NCBI GenBank assembly: GCA_026261815.1
Contig: JAMPIT010000230.1
Location: forward strand, 7,873,001 to 7,937,000
Direction of reading: 5' to 3'
From: Monarcha castaneiventris obscurior
Taxonomy: Eukaryota; Chordata; Aves; Passeriformes; Monarchidae
Length of the DNA: 64,000 nucleotides
Shown: in pieces, positions 51,301 through 64,000 of the stretch
How the letters are laid out: each line of letters begins with the position of its first letter
Position numbering within the stretch: position 1 is the first letter of the stretch
Program-made: the position numbers and the translations under genes
Notes under the pieces: generated by a model
Database searches by the model: none
Told to the model about the DNA's origin: nothing
What the model saw: the letters and a program-made list of their open reading frames with translations, nothing else

Positions 51301-54300
51301 CCAAGCAGAGTAATGCAAGGACTTCTGCAGCCCGACTGGAGGCTGCAGTCCACAGCCCATCATAACTCAGCCTTCCTTCAGCATGTGCAGGCATTTGCGG
51401 AGTATTACTCAAAGAACAAGGCACTGCCAGGGAATTCATCGTGGTTCTTTCCTTGAGATGTGCAGTAATTATTTCTCTCTGATCATAACTCCTACAGTAT
51501 TGATCATTATGTCTGGTTCTGGCTTACCCCTCAGGGTCAGCATATATGGGCTTTGTTTTATCTTAGATGGCTGTGGTTTTATTTTGCCTGGCTGTATGTT
51601 TCATTTTAGCTGAACGTGCTGATATATCCTGTGTACATCCTGATTCAGAGAGGTCTTCTCAGTCATGCTTCTTACAGGGGGATGGGGTGTGTGCTGCACA
51701 GGCTGCATGTGGCAGCAGCTGGGTACACATTTCCACTTGAGCTTTTAATGAAAACTCCAATAACGCACTTCTGATACTGAATATCCTCACAGTTTTCTTA
51801 CCAAGATTGATGAGGAAGATCAACTGGTCCTATTGATTCAGTCAAAATAATCACTTTCACCACCCTCCCCCATCTGTTCGTAGTCCTATTACAAACGTTT
51901 TGGCTACATATAATGCTGAGCTACCTCAATGAATTCCTAATTTCTGTGATCATCAAGTGTCCCAAATTTGCTCTGCACTTACGAAGGCTCCTCAGTGGCT
52001 TCGCTGACCTCGGCTGACTTGGCCAGCTTGTCCAGACTGTGCAATTGGCTCCTGGGCTCAGAGCGATTATTTGCTGTCTACTTCCCTCTCCTCCCTCACC
52101 CCGGCTGGAGGCTGATTGCTCTGCTAATTTCCCATGCCCCACAAAACATATTTGCCTCCACGCTGCTGCTTCTATCATTAGTGATCATTTACTAAATATC
52201 AGCACTGTGCTGGCTGCTGTGTGAGGCAGACTTTGAACATAGGCCCTGTGTGGCACATAGAAGAATGACAAAATGCCCCAAAAGACCCAAGAATGGGAGT
52301 AAAAAAAGAGAATTCCTTCTCTCACCCAATTTTCTTTTGTGACTCACAGTAAACTTAAGGTTTTATGAAAGTGATAGCACTGCCTTAGTTGGAGTTGGGA
52401 GGATACAGCATGCATGGAGAAATTAAGATCAGAAAAAGGTGGAATGGGAGGATTGGTTAAGGCCCATCTTTGGTAATTCTTGGCATTAGGTTTCCCAATG
52501 ACTTCTTTAGGTTTTAGATTTGACCCTATTTTAATGAACAGGAGGTCTACTAAAAAACATTTGATCAGATTTTGATGAATTCTTCACATACCCAGCTTAT
52601 GCTCCAACAATACTTGAGGCTGCAGTAGGTTTCTCAATTACTGTGATTCTTGAGTGGCTAAATGCCAGCTGAAAGGCCTTCACTGTATCTGAAACTTTTT
52701 TACTGGGGAGAACAGAAGTCCCCTGATAAAATTTGTTTTAAATATTTTCAGTGGAATTTTTAGCTGTAACTGGCAAAGAGGTACTGTGCCAAAGTTTACA
52801 GAGATTTTTCTTAAAATGTTGAATTTTTACACACAAATATCAAGTTTGAAATGTGGGAAATACACCCCAAGTTTTATTAGGACATTTGGGGGGAATGGGA
52901 AACCAAAAACTATGGTGTAAGTTCTTCCATAATGAAAAAGTTTCTGAATTTGTACCTGAGTACTACTATGAGATCCTGTAAATGAGATTAATCAGTGTTA
53001 AACATCTCAAAAGAAATGTGTAGCCACACAGGAAGTATAAAGATCAAAGTGAAATTTATTCTACAAGCTCAGTGAAAAAAATTATTCTGTTTTCTCAATA
53101 TATCCCTTGACTACAGGGAATCAATCAAACAATATAATGTATCTTTTTATTTGTTTCAGAAACCCCTGGAGTGACTGAAGGAAAACAGAACACATAAAAT
53201 AAGCATACTATTAAAAAAGGAAATGCTGTCAAATCCAAATGCCTCAGCTCCTCCATAAAGCAAGGTTTTCTATTTAGTAGGAAAACATTTTGCACGTAGG
53301 TTTAATTAGAATATTTAAATTCACATTAGTGTGCTAATGTTAGGATGCTAACGTATGGGCCCCTCTGTTTGAGGTTGATTCATTGCTGTCTGCATTCATC
53401 TTGCTCTAAAGAGATGCTACCAATAGGTATCATTTCAAGGAATTTAGAGGAAACAAGCTTTTCCACTGACATGAACAGTTGTTCCCTAAAGGAGGCCGTG
53501 CTAGGTTGCCAGCTTTGCTCCGTCTGCATACAGCTCTGGTAATGAAGAATGTCCACACCAATTTTGCAGAATCATTCCTGAAGTTGATACTGCACCTGCT
53601 AACAAACACCAGAAAGGAGTGGTTGTTTGTTTGCCTTTTTTCTTTTCTTTTACTGATCATTAATACAGAAGCCTTCTTCGTAGAGAGGCACATGTAAGGC
53701 TAGCTGCAAGTGCTGAATAATTCAAAAAATGAAGTAGTGTTCGCTTTGCAGCCTTGTGCCTGCTTTAGGAGAAGCCTCAGGTGTCAAGCTGTTGTACACT
53801 ACAGATATTAAGTTAGCACCAATGGGTTTTCTTTAACTAGATAAAAGCTCTGTAAAGCCACCAGTGTCTAGGAATGGCTAACTCTGTAAAAACGCTTTTA
53901 TGCTCTCTATAAAATCTAGGTTTTAGATTCATATGAGTTGCCTCTCTTTAATAAAATCAATCCTTTATCTGAGAAATGTCTTTTCAGTTTTCAGTTTCCT
54001 TGCTTTATCTTGCTGAGGTGCATTAAAATGAATATCCTTTGGAAACTGATGGTAGCAAAACTCTTGTCACATACAATTCTCTTGGCTGTTCTCTTCCCAA
54101 AGCCTAACCAGTTAGCAGCTCTTGGGTAAACGCTCAAAGCAGGGAGAGAACAGTGCTTGCTCAAATCCCTTGAGCATCACTTTGAAAATCTACGCCTGTG
54201 TGTTTATGGCTCTCATTAATGGTCTGCGCTATTAAGCGCCTTTCCCATCACACATGTGCTTTGCTGGATAAAGCAGGGAGCAGCCAGTGTCCAAAACAAA

Positions 54301-57104
54301 TTTAATCTATTCTGAACTGCTGATCCCAGCAAGGCACGGCACGACTCAACTTTCTGAATCACTGCAGAGCAAGGCATATAATACTTTGTGTGGCAATTAC
54401 TATACAGACATCGGATTTTTCCCTTTCTTGTTGTTTAAGATCTTGCTGTCATTTGCTGTAATGATTCTCGAAATCTGGCTGTAACCTTGCTAATAACCGT
54501 TCCCTTGGCTGAGAGGGGTGGTAAGGGAAACTACATTTCTTCTTACCTCATCCTTCTCTGGGCTTCTTCTCAAATGTGTAATTAGCAGGGACAGTTATCA
54601 TGCATGGTGGCTTTGTGCTAGGAGAGGCAGAACCATTATTTCACCTGAATCCCAGTTGCTACTCAGGCACCCACAGAGCCCTTTGGGACTGGTGTATGCC
54701 TGGTGTCGGACTTAAAACAGCCCTTCCCTGATTTGCTGTCCCTTACGGGATAAACACAAGTAATTAACATAACACTGCCAAAATTAACAGGGTTTTTTTT
54801 TTAATGCCTGCCAAGATCATGCACGTGAAGCTAAAAAATCGATACTGCTTTTAGCCCATGTTCTAAACCCCAAATATCGCTGTCCCATCACCTTCCCCTC
54901 CATCTCCACCCAAGAAACTCCTAACCAAATGTTCACACCTAAAACCTGAGAATGTAATTTATAACCTTATGACAATACTCTAGGGCAAAGCCTGTTGCCT
55001 CAGCAGGCTCGCCTTTAAGCAAGAACCCAGGGCCAGGAGCACGAGGCCATGAGACTGTGGAGGGGCTGTGTGGGCTGTCCTCCACAGGATGACCTTCCCT
55101 TGTGACCATTCCTGTGAGAGACGTGTAAAGTATCTGCCTGCAGTTAAGTGCAATGTCGCAGCTTTCAGTTACAGCTCAGATTTTTTACAGCAAATAAAAT
55201 CTTTTAGAAAAATTCCTCATCATGGGAAAGTTGTTTTAAGTGATTTATTCTCAGTGGGCAGTAAAATGAGAGCTTTTTGTGAAGAAGAAAAGGAATAAAT
55301 GGATAAACCCAGTAATTAAATTAAAAACAATTATTTCTATTTTTTTATGTACTTACAGGAAAATATCAAAGCAATTTACCTACAAATTGACCATACCCTA
55401 TAAAATTTATGTAAGATATGTAAATATATTTATTCCCATAAATTCATCATTAAATTAAGAGACAACCTGCTCCAATATTTTGCTCAGGTAAGTCAGGGTC
55501 AAAGACAAGAAATAAAATGTACAATTCTTCCTTTACAGAAAAAAAGAAAAAGGCTTATACAAATATGAATACATTTCTTTTACCAGCACACTGTACTTGA
55601 GGAAGGATACCTCAAAGTATCTCTAAGGGGTATGGCATTACACACCTGGGCTCCTTTTCACAGCTGTGGGTTAAGAAAAAATCTCCTGAAATTCAGACAG
55701 CAATTTCAGAGAGAAAAGAGGAATACCCAGCTTCATATGCAGCTCTTAGAATATATAAAACTGTCTCACCAATCTGTGTTTCTAAGGTAATCGCTGGTTG
55801 TTAGCTCACTTGTTAAGCTGCACATAACCTAAAGGGCACAGCAATAAATTCCTTTTAGCATGTTTCTCTCTCCTGCTCTGCTCACAGGGATCCTCAGCCA
55901 GGAAGAGCTGGCACACAAGCCTTCTGCTACCCTTTTCAGTCTATGAAACTGTCCTGCCAAAACCTGGGCAAGGGAGGTGTAGAACACAAGGGATGCACAA
56001 AATTCTTGGACTCAAGAACTGATTAATATGGACAGCAAGGTAAAATGTTCTGCTTTGAATTCCTGAAAATGATAAAAGAAAAAAAGTGATGGATTTCAAG
56101 GCTGTCTGCCATTGCACCTTTGTCTTCCTGTCTTTCTTCTTTCCTTCTCCTCCTGTGCTTGTTGTTTAACCATTTTCTTCATTTCTTCTGTCGAGTGCAT
56201 CTGTACTTTGCCTTACAGAAGCATTGTATAGGTGGTCTGGAAACCCAGACAAACTATTATACAAATCGAAGGCTGTCCAGTTTCTGATAACACCAAAACT
56301 AATTTATTTTTTGTTTATACTCCACTACCTTTGACAAAGCTTCCTCTAGAGATTTATATCTCCATCCTTACTGCCTTCCAACTGTTTGTCATTTTTTTTG
56401 CTTTGCAACTGACAAAAGAAAAAAAAACACCCTGACATCAACCTTGGAAGAGGTACTGAGTACAGAAGGTTTTTTTTTCAGATGTGATAAAATCTTGCCT
56501 AAAACCATGTCCAACCTTTTCAGCAAAAAGTCCAGATGGCTTTGCAGCCTGTACAACAGACTTTATTCACTGATGCTTCTCTAAGTGTCAGCAGGGTGTT
56601 GTCTTCCAGAACCAGTAAATGTGCAATGAAAGGCAGCTCTGAGGGGAGAAATAAACACAAACAAAAAAACCTCTCACTTAAATCCCCCTGCCTCCTCCCA
56701 AAAATCAAATTAATCTGAGAATTTCTACACACATCTGACTGAAAATTCCCTCTGGGTAGAGAAAGGCTTTGCAAACAACTGGAGGTGTAAGGGATGGGGT
56801 CGTGGTTCAGGCAGCTCTGGGGTGAGCAGTGATTTACACTCTCACTGCTGGCCTGGTCACCCTTGCCTGCATTGCAAGTATTTCATCTACTGGATCAGGA
56901 CCCTTCCTGAGTCTGTATAGAAGTTTCAAACTGCAACACCTTATAATGCTGTTTCTGCTGTGGTCAAATTAGCACAAGGAAGCATTTATGAGTCTGAACA
57001 GCAGGCAGGGAAGGGGGTGGGGGAAGTCTCAGGGTTGTGGGATGAATTTCTGCCCCTGTGCCTCGATCCCCTGCAGCCTGATGATGCCAGGCATACCATC
57101 AGCC

Positions 57105-57142
57105 CCTGCCTCAATTTCCAGTCTGTAAAATGGAAACACTTT
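57105..57142 (+). repeat. Possible MIR-like core fragment
   Basis: 'tgcctcaatttccagtctgt' followed by 'aaaatggaaac' resembles the MIR 'cctcagtttcc-catctgtaaaatggg' segment, but flanking support is weak. Confidence 0.35.
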
Positions 57143-57685
57143 CAGTAAGTCAGGCATCTGACTTCTTTGATGCAGGTGAGGGTCAAAGTACTGTTTTACT
57201 TCAGTTTATGGCCCAGCTCTGTCCTGCCCACCCCTCCACTCTGCATAGCACCTAGCTGTAGATGTAGGCAACAGGGGAGGACAAGCAGGAAAGCAGCTCT
57301 GCCACAGCCTGCACTGTGGCCTTGCCAAGCCCTGAGAGCAGCTGGATCCTGCACTCAGCAGCACGAGCACGGAAGGTGTCTACACCAGAAGAGCTGCCAG
57401 TACTTGGTACCACTTCTGAGTCCTCTGAGGGAATCAGGAAGAATTAAAAGCTCCAACCAGAAGCTCATGCAGCTATTGTCATTTTACCCACCACCTGTGT
57501 GATATGTTTAACACTGCAACCACTTCACTGATATTCCTGATTCTGTTAGAATTGTGTGGCTTTGTGGTTGTGAGCAATCTTGCTCCATGTCTGAGCAGAG
57601 TTCATCCCAACACAGGCATGTTCCAGTGCACCTTGGTATGACTGTAAGGTAAATAGTAAGTGATAGCAATAGTGGGGGAATTCCC

Positions 57686-57846
57686 AGAAGAAAAAAGAAA
57701 AAAAAAGGAAAAAGAAAAGAAGAAAAGAAAAGAAAAGAAAAGAAAAGAAAAGAAAAGAAAAGAAAAGAAAAGAAAAGAAAAGAAAAGAAAAGAAAAGAAA
57801 AGAAAAGAAAAGAAAAGAAAAGAAAAGAAAAGAAAAGAAAAAAAAG
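57686..57846 (+). repeat. 161-nt purine tract with (AAAAG)24 core
   Basis: An uninterrupted A/G tract. Positions 57721-57840 are 24 perfect 5-bp units, preceded by a degenerate A-rich purine stretch. On the ADARB2 sense strand it is a 161-nt C/U tract of (CTTTT) units. The open frames across it (Phe/Ser-rich or Lys/Glu/Arg-rich) are artefacts of the repeat. Confidence 0.97.
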
Positions 57847-59706
57847 ACCCAGTGTAGAAAAAGCTCTTCCAGCATGTCTCCAGTTTTGTTTCTCGTTGAC
57901 ACACTATTCTTGTTCTGAGCTGACAGCTGCAGTCCAGCCTTTGTCAGGTAATTAATCTGGGCAGTTCGTTTCCACAGGTGAGTAGCAGGTTGGCGCAGTC
58001 TCCTCTAGCAGTGGTTTGTGAGTTTGTTTTTTTTCTCTTTTCAGAACAGTGTGGGTATGAAAGCATGCAGGTATGTGTGTATGAGTATGGTACACAACAC
58101 ACTGACCTGGCCAGTCATTTGCTCCTTTCTCACTGCAGAGTTATATGCTGCAGGTCTAACTCCTGTGCTTTGCAAGGCGAATGGAAGAAAACCTCAGAAA
58201 GGAATTTAAAAGCATCAGACTTGCTCTCATTGATTATAACTGACAAAACATCAAAAACCCCTGGGTTTCTTTGCAAGATTGAGCACCGCTGGTCTGACTC
58301 ACACAACAACTTCTGTGTCTGTTTAGAAATGAAAGTGATTAAAAATAAGAAAAAGAGACTATGAGAGACAGACAGAAAAGCTGTATCACTTGGCAGGAAA
58401 ATGGTGGTTGATCTACAGCATTTTCACATTTGGTTAGTTGTGAAGTAATGCAGTAATAATAATATATAAGCACATTTTCCTTTTTTGCAATACAGACAGT
58501 GCACTGCAAGGTCACTGAGCTGGGAAACCTGACTCTATGGATCTAGTGTCAGTACCAAAATATCCTTTCACCAAAGCCATATGCCTTCAAGCCCTCCCTG
58601 AGCTTCACAGAGCCACTTTCTTCTGTTTCATGGCTTCTCACCACTTCCACATTGTGCCCCAAGATATCTATCTTGACAAATGGTTGGGTAATACATGGCT
58701 GGGCAACACAATTGTATCTCAGTCTCTCTGTCCCCCATGGCCAGCACAGGCTTTCTTTGTGTCTTTTTCCTTACATTTCTTCTCCCCTATATTTCTTCTT
58801 CCTTGTTCATATAATCCAGCATGTTCTTAAAACCTAACCTGTACATTAGTCTGTTTTACCTGCACACCCCTCTGTTTCTATGAGCAATCAAGAGATGGTT
58901 CAATTCAGACTGTGCTGTGAAAGGATGCAATTTATGTCACAGATTTTTGTCTCCTTGATTAGTAATACAAACAGCATGGCGAACTGTAACAAGTCTCTGT
59001 CAAGGATAACAAGCTTTAGTCCAGAGGGGCAGAGTGCCCTGAGGGAAAGCAATGCAATGATCCCTACGGAGAAGACTAGGTTGGGATGAGCTTGTTAGGA
59101 GAGGTGGATTTAGGAAACTGAACATTCTTCACCTTTCCTTGAATGTTTGGGGTTGTTATTTCTAGGTGTACATTCATGAGCTACCCTCATTTACAGTGGT
59201 CAGTCCACAGAGTCATGCAAGACCCCTGAGTGATGGCCGTCTTTTGGTCATCTCTTCCCATAAGAGATTATTTCTCCCACTGCCTGTATGGAGACCCCTG
59301 ATCCACTGGCTCAGCAGCAGATTAAATTGGTTGTCTACCCCTTCAGTTTGAGTGCTGCAGTAATAGTGAAAAGGTACCAGTAGTAAGAGATCAGAATAAA
59401 GTGATTTCCTCACACCTGGAAATGGAGTAAAATCCCCTCACCTAAGCAGCATTTAGCTCTACATTCATCACATCGTCATGCTTTTGTAGTGGAATGTTCA
59501 GATCCTATTGCAATGTCCTAGATATTAATTTTCATTGCCAATAACAGCAGTCCTGTGCACTTAACACCGTCCTTGGAACACAGTAAAAATATGTTTCAGC
59601 AGCTAATGAAATTATCACAGACCTCTGACCTGAAAAACAACCAGAATAAGAAGGGCTTACCCTTTCTGGCTAAAATGATGTGGTGCAGCTGTATTTTGTC
59701 ACATAC

Positions 59707-59752
59707 TCTATATATATGTGCGTATATATATATATGTATATATGCATATGTC
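59707..59752 (+). repeat. TA-rich microsatellite
   Basis: An imperfect TA repeat interrupted by TG and GC steps. Intronic. Confidence 0.85.
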
Positions 59753-62052
59753 ATGCCAAATTGTAGACTGCCATTTTATATATATTAAGGTGGTTAAGGA
59801 GGCTTTTTATAGATGACATTTCCATCACATCTCAGCAAATGTTTTGCTAAAATCTACGCCATGTATCATGTATTTTATGGTTTCTTTAGCACATATAGGG
59901 TTTAACTGTTGGCAGACTAACACCAGCTTCTAACAGAGATATAGCAGTGTTAAAGTTTTTTCCTCTATCTGAACTTTTACATCTCAGACTTTACTATTTG
60001 TATTTTGTCCTTAATATTTTTTGTCTGTCTAGAACTGAAAAAACCCCACAGAACAAACTCTCATCAAAGAGGTACAGAGAAGTTTTTCAAGGCAAGGATG
60101 AAGACAAATCTCTCATGGTACAACCAGGAGACTTGAGGTATATCACTGTAATTGCAAAATGTATTGTCCTACCACAGAAAATCACACAATTAGTAAGAAG
60201 AGGGTGAGCTACATTCATTTTCATGTGGCAAGCCCAATTGTACGTGGCTGAGACTGCCATCCACCATGCTTTAATTTTAGTGGTAAAGCACTTGTAAAAC
60301 CAACTTTTAAATCCACCATCACTGATAATTTCAGAATTTTTTTTTTCTGTCCTCCTCCCTCAAAGCCTTTCTGCTGGACTGTAGTCATATTACTAAGGAA
60401 AGAATTCAGAATCTGAGCCAAACTTTGGAGAAATCTATAGAGACTTTTACCTTTGCTTAAGCAAGCTTTAGTTTAGACTTCCTGTGTCTTTAAAAATGGA
60501 ACACTTCTGCTGTTTTATGAGTTCAGCTTTTTATGCAAAGCTTTTAAAATTTTTTCTTGTGCATTTAATTTCAGTTTACAGCTGTAGAAATTTGGAATAG
60601 CTAGTGGCTATCAGTGATGTCTACCAATACATTTTTTTCAGGCCAACTAGCATTGATAAATACCTGTAGCATGTCTTTTGCTAACTAGTACTACTTCTAA
60701 AAATCTCAATGACTAAAAATCAGTGACTCAGAACTTACTGCAGGGGACTGCAAATAGCAGCTCTCAGTTGCAGATTGCAGAGAGTAGAAACCACCATATG
60801 AAACAAGGGGTGGGGTATTGAAACACACTCACTCAAGAAGAAAGGACTTCACAAATGTCTCTTGATAAAAGCAAGAGGAGATGACAGCCAACAGTCCTTG
60901 TCCCCTACCTTTCCTCACAGATTTCTTCCCTCCTCCTCATGCACTACTTGCTTGTTTACCATATTTTTCCTCTTCAGCTTCTTACTGCTTCTTCTGAAAA
61001 ACACTGATGCTCTTTACAAAGGTTTATCTTGTTATCACACACAAGTTCCTTCCCCTCTTACCCTCCAGATGTGTCTTTTTCATTTCTTTTTCCTCCTGCT
61101 ACCATTTTTAGTCTGCTTGGAGTAGAGGAGGATCTTGAGCACTACAGGTACATGGCATAAGGGAATGAGAGGGGAATACTATGATGCTGGAACAGGGTGG
61201 TACAACCTGGTGTTGGACAGAGATAAACCTGCCACACATGGAGCCAAGGATGATACTCAGATACACTCTGGAGAATGTGATCATCCCTGTAATCAGCCAT
61301 GAGATATTTCCAAACAGATGAATATCATGGGTACCATTGGTCTTCAGAGGAGGTCTAGCTATTAGCAAGCCCTGGCTTTGGATCAGGCACTGGATGAGGA
61401 GGGACAGCACGTAGCAGGAATTAAGCTCATTTCCTTCAGGAACTTTTCAGCTTTACCCCAATTTCAGAGCCTGCTCACAGTTCCTCACTACCACCTATTG
61501 ATGGAATAAGAGAGCAGAAAAATAGACCAGCAGCACGAAAGTCTTGGCTCTTTTTTTTTCATGCTAGAGAAAGCTGGCTAGAAACTAGGAAATCGCTGCT
61601 CTGTAATTTACAAAAAATTGCAAAATTCTGTCCTAAATCCTCCCTGTCATGCATTTTGTGGGACACAAGGAAAAACTTTCAAACATATCTGAAGGTTAAT
61701 AGGAATGAAAAGTCCTGAAGTCCAAGATAAATGATGTGTATGTGGGTTAAATAGATGGATGGAGGCAAAGGGGCTTTTTTGGTGAGAAATGCTGCAGAAA
61801 AGTATCTAAGACTGCACAACTTTACCAATTTTACTGTGTTTTTAGCTTCTCAAGACTGTCCCTCTATTTTGCCCAGAGGAGTGGTTAGTTGAGCAGCAGA
61901 AGGGGCTGCTGTACCAACTCCAGAGTGAATCAAGATGCTCAGATTCCCGGTATGGACATACTGATTGCACAGGCAGACTGCAGTATTGGGTAACACGAGC
62001 TTGGCAGCGGCTGGGAAATGGCCCTGCTCTGCTGCACGGATCCTCCTGGATC

Positions 62053-62097
62053 CGTAGGCACATCCCACCCCGTAGGCACATCCCACCCCACAGGCAC
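62053..62097 (+). repeat. 18-bp tandem repeat, about 2.5 copies
   Basis: Two perfect copies of an 18-bp unit beginning CGTAGGCACATCCCACCC (62053-62070 and 62071-62088), then a partial diverged copy. It sits in a GC-rich 200-bp patch. Confidence 0.9.
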
Positions 62098-64000
62098 TGT
62101 TCTCCTACCCCTTCCCACAGATCTGGGCGCGCACCGAGGCTGGGGGAGCACAAAGCAGCCAGGTGTCACCTCTGGCAGGGCCAGCGTTTCCAGCGCCTCC
62201 CAGCAAGACATACATCATTGAATATTGACACGGTTCCACCAGGCTGCCACTCCTGACATTTGATGTATAGCTTCAGGTGCTCTTGCTTTAATTCTAAGGA
62301 GTCAATGAGGGATTGAAGGAAATGCATTTGTCCTGTGAAGGTGCAGTGTGACGTGCCATGAACCGGCCAGGGAGGAACTACAGGGCAGCCAAATTCCCAC
62401 CAGCTCTTTCCTTGGCATCACCCAGTTAAGAGGATGAAGGCCAGGATTTTAGTCAGCAAGTGAATTCTGCTGCCTGCCCTCCAACATTTAAAATATTTAT
62501 CATGTTAAGTATCAACTTTGAGAATATTGCGTTCATTTAAGCTTTTCATGTTCCAATGATTTTTTATTATTTCCATCGACCAAAATAAATGAAGAAAATG
62601 TTTCAGACTATACATGAAAGCATGTAAAAATCAGTAACTGGATTTTAAAAGATCTAGAATGTCTTGAATACATTCATTTTTCAAACATTTTTCTCTGATC
62701 TTTAAATAGCTTTTCTTGGAGCATAACATTTTTTTTGAAAAGTCAAATACAGAGCATTAAGGGTATAATTACCATTTTAATTATAACTCAATCATCCTAT
62801 CTACTTTGCATAGAAATTACAGCTTTTATGTCAGGATTTTGGGTACTCACAAACATCCAGGAGTAATTAATGCTAGAGATTTTCACTATATATGAACTTT
62901 ATTTTGTAGCACTTATTTCAACTGGACTTCATTCAGAATGTGTAAATATACTGAATATTATATTCATGATTTCCAAGCAAAAAAATCTTTCTCCACAAAT
63001 ATCTGTAAAGCTAAGACAAAAAAATCAAAACTTGATAATCCTGAAAACCAAATGTATTTGTCTCCCTCTTCAAATGTGATCGATTCATGTAAATATGGCC
63101 AGATGAAATTCAAGTGAAAGAAATGAAAAATTCCCTCTAATCACTCTCTGACTAGATTCAAGGGACATTTCTGATAATTTTACAAATATTTCTGGAAGGT
63201 TTTTAAAATTCAAAATTTTATTTCCAGACAGCTCTAACATCTATTTTTCTTGTTTGAGATTTTCTTTAAAAAAAAAGTTTTAAAAGATTTATTTTAGAAA
63301 ATGAATTTACCTTACAAATTTGCCTGTTGTATTCCTCTGCATTTACAAGCATATGTATGGGTGTGGGTGTGCATATGAAATTCAGCAAAATCAATTACAC
63401 CAAAGCTGCTTTTCATACGCGTAACACCACAATATCTAATTTAACCTACTTCTCCCTTTCAGTGTCAAAACAGAAAATAAAGTATTTTATGGATATAAAT
63501 ACAAGGAAATAAAATGATCCTCCATTTAAAAATGGGCAGTTTCTGACTTTTTGTCCATTCCACACATCACAAAAGACTATTCTGTACTTTTGTATCATCC
63601 TCCACATGTTTTGTTTTGCAGTGTGCTGGAGCAGCAGATGCCTTTTTTTCTTTCCTTTAAAAGCATGATAAAGCCATACAAATTTTAAAGAGGAGTCTCA
63701 CAGAACATGTCCTCTGTCTTTGTTTGGACATTAATGCTATCATGACTCTTTAGCATTTCTTGGCTCCAGCATTTCTGGGGAGAAAAAGGACTATTCTCAC
63801 AACAACAAAGCTCTGGCTCAAGCCGCAGTGCTTCATTCCCCAGAAGTCACTGTCTTTGTGTAGTGCAGTGGGCTCTTCTGCACGTGGAATTGCTTTTGCC
63901 TTCAGTGAAAGCTTTGCATGAAAGCCCAGGCCAAATCAAGCCCGTCGTCTGGGAAGTGCTGCGGGATCTGGAGGGAAGATTCATGATGCTTATTATCAGC

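Larger units (their letters stand above)
1..64000 (-). other. ADARB2: ADARB2 gene, internal part (window lies wholly inside it)
   Basis: Four coding exons on the minus strand read in order and in frame as the first half of an ADAR-family deaminase domain. They match ADARB2 better than ADARB1: the wording ELHLSKRRED, the [18 protein letters not shown] stretch and [17 protein letters not shown] are, from memory, the ADARB2 versions of these segments. Both gene ends lie outside the window. To the right there is no long open frame that could be the large exon carrying the two dsRNA-binding domains. To the left I see no exon starting with the expected Trp-Asn-Val after the split Arg codon. ADARB2 is a mainly neuronal nuclear protein that binds double-stranded RNA, is reported to lack editing activity, and is thought to compete with active ADARs. 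The exon calls are firm; the claim that the whole window is transcribed is inference from continuity of the exons. Confidence 0.93.
45337..64000 (-). other. ADARB2: ADARB2 intron (5' side, incomplete)
   Basis: At least 18.7 kb of intron precede the exon at 45336 in the transcript, ending with acceptor ctgtctctttcag. It contains a MIR/L2-like relic at 47530, a possible older repeat at about 48090, the (AAAAG)n purine tract at 57686, a TA-rich microsatellite at 59707, and an 18-bp tandem at 62053. No frame long enough for the expected large dsRNA-binding-domain exon is present, so the intron must run past the window edge. No other gene is seen. Confidence 0.85.

Noticed and set aside
57546..57904. 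Phe/Ser-rich and Lys/Glu/Arg-rich frames across the purine tract
   Set aside because: They are translations of the (AAAAG)n repeat, with no start context or domain.
45337..64000. The large ADARB2 exon with dsRNA-binding domains
   Set aside because: Such an exon needs roughly 900 bp open; the longest frames here are about 130 codons and unrelated.

Overview
The window looks like avian nuclear DNA. It has vertebrate split exons with GT-AG borders, CR1 LINE fragments in both orientations as the main recognisable interspersed repeats, a solo LTR of endogenous-retrovirus type, and a few strongly decayed MIR/L2-like relics. The LTR resembles songbird ERV LTRs as I remember them, so a passerine is plausible, but the species is not proven. 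No bacterial, phage or plasmid features, CRISPR array, rRNA or tRNA gene was found.

The one gene I can support is ADARB2 (ADAR3/RED2, the brain-type adenosine deaminase acting on RNA paralogue), running right to left on the minus strand. Four consecutive coding exons are present, in transcript order: 45336-45222 (115 bp), 29655-29487 (169 bp), 22561-22410 (152 bp) and 6596-6428 (169 bp). They splice in frame and encode the N-terminal half of the deaminase domain, with all three zinc ligands and the catalytic glutamate. The upstream exons (double-stranded RNA-binding domains) lie beyond position 64000. The downstream deaminase exons, stop codon and 3' UTR lie below position 1.

Everything else is intron, in five blocks. 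1-6427 holds an old CR1 scrap and a complete solo LTR with target-site duplication. 6597-22409 holds several MIR/L2-like relics, a 22-nt poly-A run, an (ATCAT)8 repeat and an unexplained 210-codon open frame. 22562-29486 holds an AC microsatellite and a long reverse-oriented CR1. 29656-45221 holds a forward CR1 3' end. 45337-64000 holds a MIR/L2-like relic, a possible older repeat, and a 161-nt purine tract built on (AAAAG)24.

I found no convincing undescribed system. The items most worth a second look are the intact zinc site in a paralogue reported to be enzymatically inactive, the well-bounded solo LTR, the long pyrimidine tract in the ADARB2 pre-mRNA sense, and the 210-codon frame. All repeat-family calls were made by eye from remembered consensus patterns.
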